Shown: positions 47,109 through 56,188 of the stretch, piece by piece
How positions within the stretch are numbered: the stretch's first letter is position 1
Layout of the letters: each line of letters opens with the position of its first letter
NCBI RefSeq assembly: GCF_010093225.1
Contig: NZ_PDWM01000013.1
Location: 1-64,000, forward strand
Origin: Pseudoxanthomonas koreensis
Lineage (GTDB): Bacteria > Pseudomonadota > Gammaproteobacteria > Xanthomonadales > Xanthomonadaceae
Direction: 5' to 3'
DNA length: 64,000 bases
Notes under the pieces: model-generated
The model's input: only the letters and a program-made list of their open reading frames with translations
The model's database searches: none
Told to the model about the DNA's origin: nothing
Made by a program: the position numbers and the translations under genes

Positions 47109-48359
47109 ATGGCTACTGGACCTGTCTACGGCGTCCATTCGGAAGTCGGCATGCTGCGCAAGGTGCTGGTCTGTTCGCCGGGTACCGCGCACATGCGCCT
47201 CACCCCGCGCAACAAGGACGACCTGCTGTTCGACGACGTGATGTGGGTGGACAACGCCCGCCGCGACCACTTCGACTTCGTCTCCAAGATGCGCGACCGC
47301 GGCGTGGACGTGGTCGAGATGCACCAGATGCTGGCCGAGACCGTGGCGCTGCCCGAGGCGCGCAAGTGGATCCTCGACCACCAGGTCAACGCCAACGAGG
47401 TCGGCTTGGACGTCATGGCCGATGTGCGCGCCTACCTGGACAGCCTGCCGCCGCAGGACCTGGCCAACGCGCTGATCGGCGGCTTGAGCGTGCTCGAGAT
47501 GCCGGACGATTTCGCCGGGCCGATCCTGCGCGCGGTGCGCACGGTACCCGACATGTTCGGCTACCTGCTGCCGCCGCTGCCGAACATGCTCTACACCCGC
47601 GACACCACCTGCTGGATCTACGGCGGGGTGACCCTCAACCCGCTGTACTGGCCGGCACGGCACGAGGAGACCATCCTCACAGCCGCGATCTACCGCTTCC
47701 ACCCCGATTTCGCCAACGCCGGCTTCCCGGTGTGGTACGGCGACCCCACCGTGGACCACGGCAACGCCACCCTGGAAGGCGGCGACGTGCTGGTGCCGGG
47801 CAACGGCGTGGTCCTGATCGGCATGAGCGAGCGCAGCTCGCGCACCGCGATCACCCAGGTGGCCAAGTCGCTGTTCGACAACAAGGCGGTGGAGCGGGTG
47901 ATCGTGGCCTCCATGCCCAAGCTGCGTTCGGCGATGCACCTGGACACGGTGTTCACCTTCGCCGACCGCGACGTGGCGACCTATTTCCCCGGCATCGTCG
48001 ACCAGATCACCCCGATCACGCTGCGGCCGAGCGACAAGGCGCCCGGGTTCGAGGCGACGGTGGAGAAGAAGCACTTCAACGACGTGGTCGCCGAGGCGCT
48101 GGGGCTGAAGAAGCTGCGCATGGTGCCGGCCGGCGGCGACCACTACGCGGCCGAGCGCTCGCAGTGGGACAGCGGCAACAACCTGGTGGCGCTGTCGCCG
48201 GGCGTAGTCATGGCCTACGACCGCAACGTGACCACCAACACCGCGCTGCGCAAGGAAGGCATCGAAGTGGTCACCATCGTTGGCGCCGAGCTCGGCCGCG
48301 GCCGCGGCGGCGGGCACTGCATGACCTGCCCGCTGATCCGCGATCCGGTGGAGTCCTGA
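47109..48359 (+). CDS. arcA: Arginine deiminase
   Basis: The 416-residue enzyme converts L-arginine to citrulline and ammonia, the first step of the ADI pathway that yields ATP and raises pH. Family features: [18 protein letters not shown] start, [39 protein letters not shown] and the catalytic GGGHCMTCP with Cys404. Length matches the family. It follows the antiporter and lipoprotein genes and is not linked here to arcB or arcC. Confidence 0.96.
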   Translation: MATGPVYGVHSEVGMLRKVLVCSPGTAHMRLTPRNKDDLLFDDVMWVDNARRDHFDFVSKMRDRGVDVVEMHQMLAETVALPEARKWILDHQVNANEVGLDVMADVRAYLDSLPPQDLANALIGGLSVLEMPDDFAGPILRAVRTVPDMFGYLLPPLPNMLYTRDTTCWIYGGVTLNPLYWPARHEETILTAAIYRFHPDFANAGFPVWYGDPTVDHGNATLEGGDVLVPGNGVVLIGMSERSSRTAITQVAKSLFDNKAVERVIVASMPKLRSAMHLDTVFTFADRDVATYFPGIVDQITPITLRPSDKAPGFEATVEKKHFNDVVAEALGLKKLRMVPAGGDHYAAERSQWDSGNNLVALSPGVVMAYDRNVTTNTALRKEGIEVVTIVGAELGRGRGGGHCMTCPLIRDPVES

Positions 48360-48444
48360 GGTCCACCGCAATACCGGCCAGGGCACGCCAGGAATCCACT
48401 TTCCGCGCGTACCCGGCCTTCCCCCCACGCACCGGATCCAGCCG

Positions 48445-49887
48445 ATGACCCCACCGACCCGGCAGCGCACCCTCCCTGCACATCCGGTGCGCAAGCCGGC
48501 GCCGGGCTCCCTGCTGGCATTGGCCCTGGCCGCCGTGCTGGCCAGCCCCGCCGCACGGGCCCAGGTCGACACCGATGCGATCGCCGACCTGCTGGACGAA
48601 CCGGGGAGCGCGGGCCTGGGCTTCATCTACCACCTGGAGGAATCGCCGTACCTCGACGCCGGCGCGCGCATGGACCTGCTGCCGCTGTACCTGTACGAAG
48701 GCGAGCGCATGTTCGTCAACGCCGATCGTGCCGGCATCAAGCTGGTGGACGACGATGGCCAGCGCCTGGACCTGTTCCTGTCGCGGCGCCTGGAAGGCTT
48801 CCCGCTGGACGACGTCCCCGACGTGCTCGAAGGGATGACCCCGCGCGAGGCCGGCGGCGACCTGGGCGTGCGTTACCGCTACGACGCCCCCTGGGGCACG
48901 CTGCGCGGCACGGTCCTGCACGACGTGACCGGCGCTTCCGGCGGCGACGAGCTGCGGCTGGGCTATTCGCACACCTGGCGCGGCGAGCGCTGGGTGCTGC
49001 GCCCCGATGCGACGGTTTCCTTTCGCAGCGCCGACCTCAACAACTACTACTACGGCGTCGAGCCGGACGAAGCCACCCCGGAGCGCCCAGCCTATGCGCC
49101 GGGCAGCGGCATCGACTTCACCGTCGGCCTGTACGGCACCTGGAGCTTCCTGGAGAACTGGCGCCTGCTCGGCGGCGTGGCGGTGACCGTGCACGACAGC
49201 GTGGTCCGCGACAGCCCGATCATCCGCGACGACACCCTGCATCCGTCGCTGTTCGTCGGCACGGTGTACGACTTCGGCACGCCGATCGCGCGCTGGGACG
49301 ACGACGGCGTGCCGACCCTGCTGAAGGTGTTCTACGGCCGGGCGTCGGGCGAGGGCTGCCACATGGCCAAGATCATGACCCTCAGCTGCACCTCGCTGGA
49401 CCACGAGAACCCCAGCAGCGTCACCGGCGTGCACTGGGGCAAGCCGTTCGTGGAGCGGGTCAACGGCTGGCCGGTGGATTTCCACGGCTACCTCGGCTTC
49501 CTGTACCGCAACGAGATGAACGACATCCAGCCCGATGGCTGGCAGTTCGACGCGTACATGAAGGGCTTCTTCTACGGCTTCCCGTGGAGCCACCGGGTCA
49601 ATACCCGGATCGGCATGGGCTTCGGCATTTCCTATGCCAACCACGTGCCGTCGCCGGAAGTGATCAGCCAGGACCGGCGGGAACGGCCCACGTCCAAGCT
49701 GCTCAACTACCTGGATCCCAGCATCGACATCAGCCTGGGCGACCTGTTCCGTTCCGAGCGGCTCAAGCAGACCTACTTCGGCCTGGGCATCTCGCACCGC
49801 TCCGGCATCTTCGCCAGCTCGCGGCTGCTGGGCAGCGTCAACGGCGGCTCGAACTACATCATCGCCTACGTGGAAACGTCGCTGTAG
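48445..49887 (+). CDS. MipA/OmpV-family outer-membrane protein
   Basis: The 480-residue protein has a signal peptide (LALALAAVLASPAARAQ) and beta-barrel alternation ending in YVETSL. GVRYRYDAPWGTLRGTVLHDVTGASGGDELRLGYSH and WRLLGGVAVTVHDS resemble MltA-interacting MipA/OmpV barrels. It is longer than usual (about 250-280) because of extra N-terminal and loop sequence (residues 30-120). The stop codon lies in the first of three 20-bp repeats. Confidence 0.8.
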   Translation: MTPPTRQRTLPAHPVRKPAPGSLLALALAAVLASPAARAQVDTDAIADLLDEPGSAGLGFIYHLEESPYLDAGARMDLLPLYLYEGERMFVNADRAGIKLVDDDGQRLDLFLSRRLEGFPLDDVPDVLEGMTPREAGGDLGVRYRYDAPWGTLRGTVLHDVTGASGGDELRLGYSHTWRGERWVLRPDATVSFRSADLNNYYYGVEPDEATPERPAYAPGSGIDFTVGLYGTWSFLENWRLLGGVAVTVHDSVVRDSPIIRDDTLHPSLFVGTVYDFGTPIARWDDDGVPTLLKVFYGRASGEGCHMAKIMTLSCTSLDHENPSSVTGVHWGKPFVERVNGWPVDFHGYLGFLYRNEMNDIQPDGWQFDAYMKGFFYGFPWSHRVNTRIGMGFGISYANHVPSPEVISQDRRERPTSKLLNYLDPSIDISLGDLFRSERLKQTYFGLGISHRSGIFASSRLLGSVNGGSNYIIAYVETSL

Positions 49888-49972
49888 GTAGCGCAACGTC
49901 GCTGTAGGTAGCGCAACGTCGCTGTAGGCAGCGCCGCACACGCGCTGCGATGACCGCGCGGCGGATTCCTAC
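49875..49972 (+). repeat. Three tandem 20-bp repeats leading into a GTAGG-headed palindromic element
   Basis: The unit AACGTCGCTGTAGGTAGCGC occurs at 49875-49894 and 49895-49914, and with one change at 49915-49934. The first copy contains the last codons and TAG stop of the MipA-like gene. The third runs into GTAGG...CCTAC (49924-49972) with internal inverted repeats, resembling REP elements of xanthomonads and pseudomonads. Confidence 0.65.
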
Positions 49973-50055
49973 ACGCGCGAAGGTGCGCGGCCAATGCCCT
50001 TCGCCGGCGCCACGCGGCAGGCTGCACGCAGGACGGGTGGAACGGAGGGCAGGGA

Positions 50056-50466
50056 ATGCCCGCATCGAAGTGGCTGCCGGCGCTGCTGCTGCTGGCGTTG
50101 CCAGCCGCGGCCGCGGCCCAGGTCTACAAGTGCATGGACGGCGGCGGCACCAGCTACCAGTCCAGCCCCTGCGCGGTCGGCCAGGTCACCGCGCAGGCCT
50201 GGCCTGCCATCGAGTACACGCCTCCCGCGGCGGCCGATCTCGAGCGCCTGCGCATGATCCAGCAGGCCGCGGCCAGGCGCGCTGCGAAGCCGCGCGCGAC
50301 AACCCGGCGGGGCACCGCGAGCCGGGCCGTGGCTGCGTCCTCGATCGGAGCCTGCGCTGCGGCGCGCGACAAGCGCGACCGCGAGCTGGACGCGATGGGC
50401 AAGGCCGGCCGGAAGATCGAGGTCCGGCGCGCCGCCGACCGGCAGGTGGCCGCGGCCTGCCGTTGA
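50056..50466 (+). CDS. DUF4124-domain secreted protein
   Basis: The 136-residue protein has a signal peptide (LLLLALPAAAAAQ) and then VYKCMDGGGTSYQSSPC, the DUF4124 signature with two Cys, followed by a charged helical tail. Function of the family is unknown; members are periplasmic and common in xanthomonads. Convergent with the MscS gene. Confidence 0.85.
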   Translation: MPASKWLPALLLLALPAAAAAQVYKCMDGGGTSYQSSPCAVGQVTAQAWPAIEYTPPAAADLERLRMIQQAAARRAAKPRATTRRGTASRAVAASSIGACAAARDKRDRELDAMGKAGRKIEVRRAADRQVAAACR

Positions 50467-50487
50467 ACAGGCCGCGCGTCCAGGACA

Positions 50488-52224
50488 TCACTCCCGCGGC
50501 GGCGGCGCATCCGCGGCGACCGGTGCCGGCAACCGCTCCCAGTGCTCGCGCGGCACCAGCTTCGGCGAATCCGGGTCGGCCTCGTAGTTCGGCGACATGA
50601 TCTGCACGCCCTCGGCGTTGAAGGCATCCTGGATCTGCGCGTGCAGTTCGCTGAGGATCTTCATCCGCAGCAGGGTCTGCGCCACGCGCACGCGCAGCCG
50701 GTAGTCGACGTAGAAATCCGACAGCGCCGTCTGCAGCACGAACGGCTGCGGGTCGGCGGAAATCCCGGAAGTCCTCGACGCCGCTTCCAGCAGCAGCCGG
50801 TGCACCTGCCGCCATGGCGTGTCGTAGCCGATGGTGACGCCGGTCTCCAGCCACATGCCCGGCCCGTCGGGGTGGCGCGAATAGTTGTGCAGTTGGCCGC
50901 CCAGCACGACGTTGTTCGGGATGCTGACCTCGACCCCGGCCAGGGTGCGCAGGTGCGTGGTGAAGATGCCGATCTGCAGCACCGTGCCTTCGACATCGCC
51001 GCACCTGACGTAGTCGCCCACGGTCATGGTCCGCGAGTAGAGGATGGTCAGGCCGCCGGCCGCCTGGCCGACGATGCTCGACGCGCCCAGCGAGATCATC
51101 AGGCCGACCAGCACGCTCAGGCCCTTGAACGCATCGGTATCGGAGCCGGGCAGGTAGGGATAGGCCATCACCAGCGCGAACAGCCAGACCACCACGTTGA
51201 TGATCTTGCGGGTCGGTTCGGCCAGCACCTGGTCGATGCCGAACAGCTTGAAGCGCCCCTCGGCCACGCCGCGGAAAGTGAGGGCGACGCTGCGGGTGAG
51301 CAGCCGCGCCAGCAGGAAGATCAGCAGCGCGGCGAACAGGCCGGGCATGGCCGCGGCGATGGCCTGGCCCCAGCCCCGCAGCAGGCCGAGCATCCAGCCG
51401 GTCATCGCATCGGCCCAGGGCCGGGTGAAGCCGAACTGGTCGAGGACGAAGCGCACCCACTCCTCGGCGATCACGAACAGGCCGACCGCGACCAGGATCT
51501 TCAGCAGCCAGTCGCCGACGATGCGCACGCCGGTGAGCACGTGGTGCAGCGAACCCTCCGGGGTGGAATCGATGCGTCGCTGCAGCCGCGTGCGCGCGAC
51601 GGTGCGGATGCGGCGGCCCAGCCAGAGTGCGGCCACCGCCAGGGCGATGGCGACGGCGGTGGCCAGCAGCGACCACAGCACGCCCTGCGCCAGGCGCATC
51701 GGTGCCTGCTCGTGATAGGCCACGGCCAACGCATCGCCCAGGCGGCGCTCGATGCCGGCGCGCGCCTGCTCCATCGTCTCGCCGTTGAGGACGTCCAGGT
51801 CGCCGGGGGCCAGGAGCATGACCAGCTCACCGGACAGCAGCACCAGCGTCCCTTCCGAGGATTCCCTGAACTCGAGCTTGGCCGCGCCGAAACGCTCGAA
51901 GGCGCGGGCGATCGCCGCCTCCGCGGTGCGTGCGCGCAACTGCGGGTCGCGGCCCATGAACTCGGTGCGCAGGGTGGCGATGTCGCGGTTGTAGAAGCGG
52001 ACCGTGGCTTCGTTGAAGGCGAGGGCCGGCGCGGCCGCCGCAGGCGCGGCCGCCGCAGGCGCGGCCGCCGCAGGCGCGGCCCCGCCGTCCGGCGTTGCCT
52101 TCGGCGCGGCCGTGGCAGCCGGCGATGCGGCCAGCGTGAATGCCGTGGCCAGCAGCAGCGCCGCCAGGCCCAGTCCGGAACACAGGCGGCGCCAGCCGCC
52201 GGGTGATTGCGCAATCCGATCCAT
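50488..52224 (-). CDS. Mechanosensitive ion channel, MscS family, with long periplasmic N domain
   Basis: The 578-residue protein has a signal sequence, an Ala/Pro-rich tandem linker (about residues 48-65), a periplasmic helical domain, four or five TM segments and the MscS pore/beta domain: LVGLMISLGASSIVGQAAGGLTILYSRTMTVGDYVRCGDVEGTVLQIG (parts), then IPNNVVLGGQLHNYSRHP. It should open under membrane tension. ATG 52224 follows AGGGA; a GTG 15 bases upstream is possible. Confidence 0.93.
   Translation of the reverse strand: MDRIAQSPGGWRRLCSGLGLAALLLATAFTLAASPAATAAPKATPDGGAAPAAAAPAAAAPAAAAPALAFNEATVRFYNRDIATLRTEFMGRDPQLRARTAEAAIARAFERFGAAKLEFRESSEGTLVLLSGELVMLLAPGDLDVLNGETMEQARAGIERRLGDALAVAYHEQAPMRLAQGVLWSLLATAVAIALAVAALWLGRRIRTVARTRLQRRIDSTPEGSLHHVLTGVRIVGDWLLKILVAVGLFVIAEEWVRFVLDQFGFTRPWADAMTGWMLGLLRGWGQAIAAAMPGLFAALLIFLLARLLTRSVALTFRGVAEGRFKLFGIDQVLAEPTRKIINVVVWLFALVMAYPYLPGSDTDAFKGLSVLVGLMISLGASSIVGQAAGGLTILYSRTMTVGDYVRCGDVEGTVLQIGIFTTHLRTLAGVEVSIPNNVVLGGQLHNYSRHPDGPGMWLETGVTIGYDTPWRQVHRLLLEAASRTSGISADPQPFVLQTALSDFYVDYRLRVRVAQTLLRMKILSELHAQIQDAFNAEGVQIMSPNYEADPDSPKLVPREHWERLPAPVAADAPPPRE
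52031..52081 (-). repeat. 15-bp tandem repeat encoding Ala/Pro linker
   Basis: GCGGCCGCCGCAGGC repeats exactly three times from 52031 to 52075 with a partial fourth. It encodes the PAAAA repeats in the MscS-family N-terminal linker. Copy number may vary between strains by slippage. Confidence 0.85.
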
Positions 52225-52430
52225 GCTCGGTCCCTGCACACGCGGGCGGGGGCATGCGTTGCCGACGACCTTGCCATGGCCCCGTTTCCATGGCGACGAC
52301 AGGTTTACCGCACAAAGGCCGCGAACCGCTATTGGGCCTTGGCCTGCCGTCGCAGGCTAACGCCGGGCCGCCGGACCGGGGCAACCGCAACCGGCCACTG
52401 TGCGGCGGCCGTGCTTGCCCCGCGGGCCGG

Positions 52431-52766
52431 CTATCCGCCTGCAGGCTCCGGCCGTGGCACTGCGGCAGCGGCGCCGTCATGCGCCAGGCACCGGGCCAGG
52501 CTTTCGAGCTCGGCCGCGGGCAGGGGCGGTGCGACGACCGGCCCCGCCACGGGCAGGTTGCCGCCGACCGCTGCGCGGAGCCGCCCGATCGCCTCGCCGA
52601 CCTGCGCCCGGCCGCCTTCGCCGAACATGGCCGCGGCCGGGACGCGCGCTTGGTCCTCGCCCTGGCGCTCCAGCATCCAGCAGGCGGACAGCACGCGGTA
52701 GGCGAGACCGGCAATGCCTTCACGGCCTTCGTGGGCTTGGCCGACCGATCCGATGTAGCTGGCCAC
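52431..52766 (-). CDS. Possible small protein of unknown function
   Basis: Between the MscS gene and the pirin gene is a 620-bp stretch. The best frame in it encodes 111 residues with helical, protein-like composition (GREGIAGLAYRVLSACWMLERQG). The start is a GTG without a clear Shine-Dalgarno, no family is recognised, and codon bias alone is weak evidence at this G+C. It may be a real cytoplasmic protein or chance. Nothing else is seen in 52225-52848. Confidence 0.35.
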   Translation of the reverse strand: MASYIGSVGQAHEGREGIAGLAYRVLSACWMLERQGEDQARVPAAAMFGEGGRAQVGEAIGRLRAAVGGNLPVAGPVVAPPLPAAELESLARCLAHDGAAAAVPRPEPAGG

Positions 52767-52848
52767 GGCTTCGCCCGCGGCGGCACACGGCCGCTGGATC
52801 CGGCGAAACCCGGCGGGAAGCGCCTCCCGCCGCGGCGCGCTTGCGGCG

Positions 52849-53748
52849 TCAGGACATCGGTTCCGGTTCGACCAGCTTGCCGATCCTGGGCGGCAGCGGG
52901 ATGAACTCGCCGTTGTCCAGGTCCGGCAGCTTCATCCGCCCGGCCGCCCAGTCGGCGCGTGCCTGCTCGATCCGTTCCTTCGACGAGGACACGAAGTTCC
53001 AGTCGATGTAGCGCGGCCCCACCGGCTCGCCACCCAGGGCCATGACGACCGCGTCGCCCAGCGCCACCACCGTGGCCGCCTTGCCCGCGACGAGCACCGC
53101 CATGCTGCCGGGCTCCATCCGTTGTCCGGCGACCTCGACCTCGCCGCTGACGACGTAGACCGCGCGCTCGCTGTACTCCGGCGGCAGCGACGCGCGTGCG
53201 CCGGCGCGCAACTGCCAGTGCACGTAGAACTGCGGCGAATCGACCTTCACCGGCGACTCCACGCCGGCCAGCCGCCCGGCGATCAGGCGGCCGACGATGC
53301 CATCGCCATCGAACACCGGCAGCATCTCGCTGCCGTAGTGCCAGAAGCCCGGCTCCATCTCCTCGCGCTCGTCGGGCAGCGCCGCCCAGAGCTGGACGCC
53401 GTCCAGCGGCCCGCCCTCGCGGCGCAGGCGCTCGAAGCGTTCGGAATGGGTGATGCCGCGCCCGGAAGTCATCCAGTTCACCTCGCCCGGGCGCACCGGC
53501 TGCTCGGAGCCGACGCTGTCGCGATGCATGATCTCGCCGTCGAACAGGTAGGTGATCGTCGACAGGCCGATGTGCGGGTGCGGCCGCACGTCCGCCTCCC
53601 GGGGCAGGCCCGGCTCCAGGACCTTCGGGCCCATGCGGTCGAAGAAGATGTAGGGCCCGACCATGCGCCGCTTCGCGAACGGCAGCACGCGCCCGACCTC
53701 GAACGCGCCCAGGTCGCGGCGCCGCTGCTGGATGACGAGTTCGATCAT
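52849..53748 (-). CDS. Pirin-family cupin protein
   Basis: The 299-residue protein has the pirin N-terminal metal-binding cupin: RPHPHIGLSTITYLFDGEI with three His and a Glu, and GEVNWMTSGRGITHSER. The second cupin is in the C half (VSGEVEVAGQRMEPGSMAVL). Bacterial pirins bind Fe/Zn and some are quercetin 2,3-dioxygenases. It is 20 bases downstream of an FMN reductase gene, a common pair. ATG at 53748; the frame upstream belongs to the reductase gene. Confidence 0.93.
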   Translation of the reverse strand: MIELVIQQRRRDLGAFEVGRVLPFAKRRMVGPYIFFDRMGPKVLEPGLPREADVRPHPHIGLSTITYLFDGEIMHRDSVGSEQPVRPGEVNWMTSGRGITHSERFERLRREGGPLDGVQLWAALPDEREEMEPGFWHYGSEMLPVFDGDGIVGRLIAGRLAGVESPVKVDSPQFYVHWQLRAGARASLPPEYSERAVYVVSGEVEVAGQRMEPGSMAVLVAGKAATVVALGDAVVMALGGEPVGPRYIDWNFVSSSKERIEQARADWAAGRMKLPDLDNGEFIPLPPRIGKLVEPEPMS

Positions 53749-53768
53749 GGGATCTCCGGATCTCCCGC

Positions 53769-54341
53769 TTACGCGCCGCGCGGCAGCACCGTGAGCACGC
53801 GGGCGATGAACTGGTGGAACTCCTCCAGGTAGCCGGACAGGAACTTCGCGGTGCCGGGATCGGCGACCTCGCCAGCGTCGTTGAGGAAGCCGTCCTTGAA
53901 CTGGATATAGGCCTCCGGTGAGTTCATCTGCGGCGAATTGAGGAATCCGAGGATGCTGCGCAGGTGCTGCTGGCCCACCGCGGTGCCGATCGCGCCGGGC
54001 GAAGTGCCGATCACGCCGGAGGGGATGTTCTTGAAGGAGTTCGTGCCCCAGGGGCGGCTGGCCCAGTCGATGGCGTTCTTCAGGCCGCCGGGGATGGAGC
54101 GGTTGTATTCGGGGGTGATGATCAGGATCGCGTCGGAGGCTTCGATCGCCTTCTTGAAGTCGCGTCCGGCCTGCGGGTAGTCGGCATCGTAGTCGTAGCT
54201 GTAGAGCGGCAGGTCGGCGTAGGAAATTTCCTTGAACTTCAACTGCGCGGGCGCGAGCTTGAACAGCGCGTGGGCGAGCTTGCGGTTGATCGATTCCTTG
54301 GCAAGGCTGCCGACCAGGTAGCCGACGTCGTAGGTCTTCAT
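53769..54341 (-). CDS. NADPH-dependent FMN reductase-type flavoprotein
   Basis: The 190-residue protein has a flavodoxin-like fold: VGYLVGSLAKESINRKLA phosphate loop, LPLYSYDYD, and ILIITPEYNRSIPGGLKNAIDWASRP, the PEYN motif of NAD(P)H-dependent FMN reductases and azoreductases. GVIGTSPGAIGTAVGQQHLR is also typical. It probably reduces quinones or azo compounds; with pirin it may form a redox-stress operon. Confidence 0.92.
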   Translation of the reverse strand: MKTYDVGYLVGSLAKESINRKLAHALFKLAPAQLKFKEISYADLPLYSYDYDADYPQAGRDFKKAIEASDAILIITPEYNRSIPGGLKNAIDWASRPWGTNSFKNIPSGVIGTSPGAIGTAVGQQHLRSILGFLNSPQMNSPEAYIQFKDGFLNDAGEVADPGTAKFLSGYLEEFHQFIARVLTVLPRGA

Positions 54342-54364
54342 GCTCAATCTCCAGGCATGGGTAA

Positions 54365-54385
54365 CGGCATTCCGGCGGAATGCCG
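54365..54385. promoter_or_regulatory. Perfect inverted repeat upstream of the FMN reductase/pirin operon
   Basis: CGGCATTCC and GGAATGCCG, 9-bp arms around GGC, 24 bases before the reductase ATG. Its place fits an operator or a leader hairpin. The rest of the 350-bp spacer (54342-54693) holds a possible -10 (TTAAAAT, about 54615) for the GNAT-Rnk gene and no small gene. Confidence 0.5.
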
Positions 54386-54693
54386 CGGGCCTTCGGGTGA
54401 GCCGCCGGCCCCCGGATGGCGCGGTCCATGGTACGTCCGGCCGGGGATTGTGCGGCGTGACGGTGCGTCCCCGTTCCGCAACGCCGGATCGCCCGCGCAG
54501 GCGTATGCTGCGGGCGCCCACCCACGCCTTGGATATGGGCGTGCGGGACGCGGCAGAGCAGGGCGCCGGGACGCCGCCGACCGCCCGTACTCATGCCCGC
54601 GCCAGCGTCCTCGGTTAAAATGGCCGTTTATCGAAAGAACCGTCATGGCCGGGCCATGAAGGGCTTTCATTCTTGCTTCCGCATGGAGTGAAG

Positions 54694-55605
54694 ATGAAAC
54701 AGCCTTTCATTTCGCTGTGCCCGGAGATCACCCGGGCGGACGCGCTGACGCTGATGGACTGGCTGGAAGACGAGAGCGTCACCCGCCACCTGAGCGATTC
54801 GCGCGATGTCTCGCGATTCATCGGGCAGGCCATCAGCCGGGTGCAGTTGCCGATCCTGACCCCGCTTTTCAACCAGGGCGGCCGCTTCTTCATGGCCTAC
54901 GACCGGCATGACGCGCGGGTGGGTTTCGTGCGCCTGGTCAAGACCGGACCGGATTGCGAGATGGTCCTGGTGATCGGCGACCGCAACAACTGGGGCCGCC
55001 GGCTCGGCGCCGCCGCGATCCGCGAAGGCATGAAGCTCGCCTTCCTGGAGATGCGGGCCGAGAAGCTCATCGCCAGGATCCACCCGGACAACACGCGCTC
55101 GCTGAAGGCCTTCGAGCGCTGCGGGTTCCTGCCTGAAAGCCGGACGCCTGCGCTGGAGTCCTTCGCCATGACCTCCACGCGCTACCGCCGGTTCCTGCGC
55201 GAAAACCCCGCCGGCCATGCCACCGGCATCCACATCACCGAGATCGACAGGGACCGGCTCAGCAGCCTGCTCGCATTCGCCCAGGACCCGGGTGTTTTCG
55301 AGCTGGAGCACGAGATCGAGCGTGCCACCGTGGTCGACCCGGGGCAGGTGGCGGGCGATGTGGTCACGATGAATTCCAGGGCCCTGCTCAAGCTGGATGA
55401 CGAGGCCGTGGAAGTGACCCTGGTCTACCCGGAGGACGCGGACCGCAGTGCCGGGAAACTGTCGGTGTGCTCGGGCATCGGCACCGCGATCCTGGGCTAC
55501 AGGGAGGGCGATGCCCTCGACTGGCGGATGCCGGACCGGACCCGCCGTATCCGGATCGAGAAGGTGCTTTACCAGCCCGAAGCGGCCGGCAACTTCCACT
55601 TGTAG
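54694..55605 (+). CDS. GNAT acetyltransferase fused to a Rnk/GreA-C-type domain
   Basis: The 303-residue protein joins two folds. Residues 1-170 are GNAT: a RimJ/RimL-like N-terminus, NNWGRRLGAAAIREGMKLA (acetyl-CoA loop, 99-117) and NTRSLKAFERCGF (133-145). Residues 179-303 resemble Rnk and the GreA/GreB C domain: EIDRDRLSSLL, VVTMNSRALLKL, VEVTLVYPEDAD, ISVCSGIGTAILGYREGD-like text and the end YQPEAAGNFHL. Rnk-type proteins bind the RNA-polymerase secondary channel or affect nucleoside-diphosphate kinase. The fusion implies an acetyltransferase brought to RNA polymerase; that is inference. ATG 54694 follows GGAGTGAAG. Confidence 0.85.
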   Translation: MKQPFISLCPEITRADALTLMDWLEDESVTRHLSDSRDVSRFIGQAISRVQLPILTPLFNQGGRFFMAYDRHDARVGFVRLVKTGPDCEMVLVIGDRNNWGRRLGAAAIREGMKLAFLEMRAEKLIARIHPDNTRSLKAFERCGFLPESRTPALESFAMTSTRYRRFLRENPAGHATGIHITEIDRDRLSSLLAFAQDPGVFELEHEIERATVVDPGQVAGDVVTMNSRALLKLDDEAVEVTLVYPEDADRSAGKLSVCSGIGTAILGYREGDALDWRMPDRTRRIRIEKVLYQPEAAGNFHL

Positions 55606-55651
55606 CCTGGTTGAAGCAGGAGAATCCCGCCCCGCACCACGCGTATCGCCC

Positions 55652-56089
55652 TCAGAGGGAGCGTGACAACTTTCCCTTCAGGCGCAGTCCGTCCCTCATG
55701 TTCAGGCCGAGCAGGCAGATGTTTGCAGCTCCAGCGACGAGCTCCAGGCCTTGGACCGCGTAGAAGATGCTGTCCAGTTCACCGTTGGCAGCTTTCCATG
55801 CGAGGAACAGCGCCGACGGAACAAGGAGCAGAATGCCATTTGCGGCAATGAATGGCATACGTCTCGCCTTCTTTCCGACAAGTCCACCGCGTGCTTTTCC
55901 GGCCAGCTTGAACCCTGATCCACCTGCTGCGGCAAGTGCTGGAATCAGGAGCAGGAAACCCCAGGGGATGCTTGTCTTCACTACCGTTACCGCATGCTCG
56001 GAGAGAAACAGTTCGGATACTGCGGTCGATATCCAGAATGTCGCGATGGTGAGCAGGGCGATCGCGCCTGCAAGCGGGTGGATGATCAT
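55652..56089 (-). CDS. Small membrane protein divergent from a MarR regulator
   Basis: The 145-residue protein has four predicted TM segments (about 4-22, 36-56, 75-94, 107-127). MIIHPLAGAIALLTIATFW and the RMPFIAANGILLLVPSALFLAW block suggest a small integral membrane protein; I do not recognise the family. G+C is lower than the surroundings. It is divergent from the MarR gene across two strong operators, so it is the likely target. Confidence 0.75.
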   Translation of the reverse strand: MIIHPLAGAIALLTIATFWISTAVSELFLSEHAVTVVKTSIPWGFLLLIPALAAAGGSGFKLAGKARGGLVGKKARRMPFIAANGILLLVPSALFLAWKAANGELDSIFYAVQGLELVAGAANICLLGLNMRDGLRLKGKLSRSL

Positions 56090-56109
56090 GAGCACGACGC
56101 ACCTCACAT

Positions 56110-56168
56110 GACAACATGTTGTCGATGTGCCAATGTATAGCACGCCAGAATTGACAACACAATGTCAA
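56110..56168. promoter_or_regulatory. Two palindromic operators between membrane protein and MarR genes
   Basis: GACAACATGTTGTC (56110-56123) is a perfect palindrome; TTGACA and TGTCAA (56151-56168) are an inverted repeat with 6 bases between. Both half-sites share the core TTGNCA. The second overlaps a TTGACA -35 for the MarR gene with AATATG about 18 bases on. Autoregulation by the MarR protein is likely. Confidence 0.75.
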
Positions 56169-56188
56169 ACTGAAAATATGCTGACTAT

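Noticed and set aside
52031-52081. CRISPR-like short repeats
   Set aside because: Units are contiguous 15-bp codon repeats without spacers inside the MscS-family gene.
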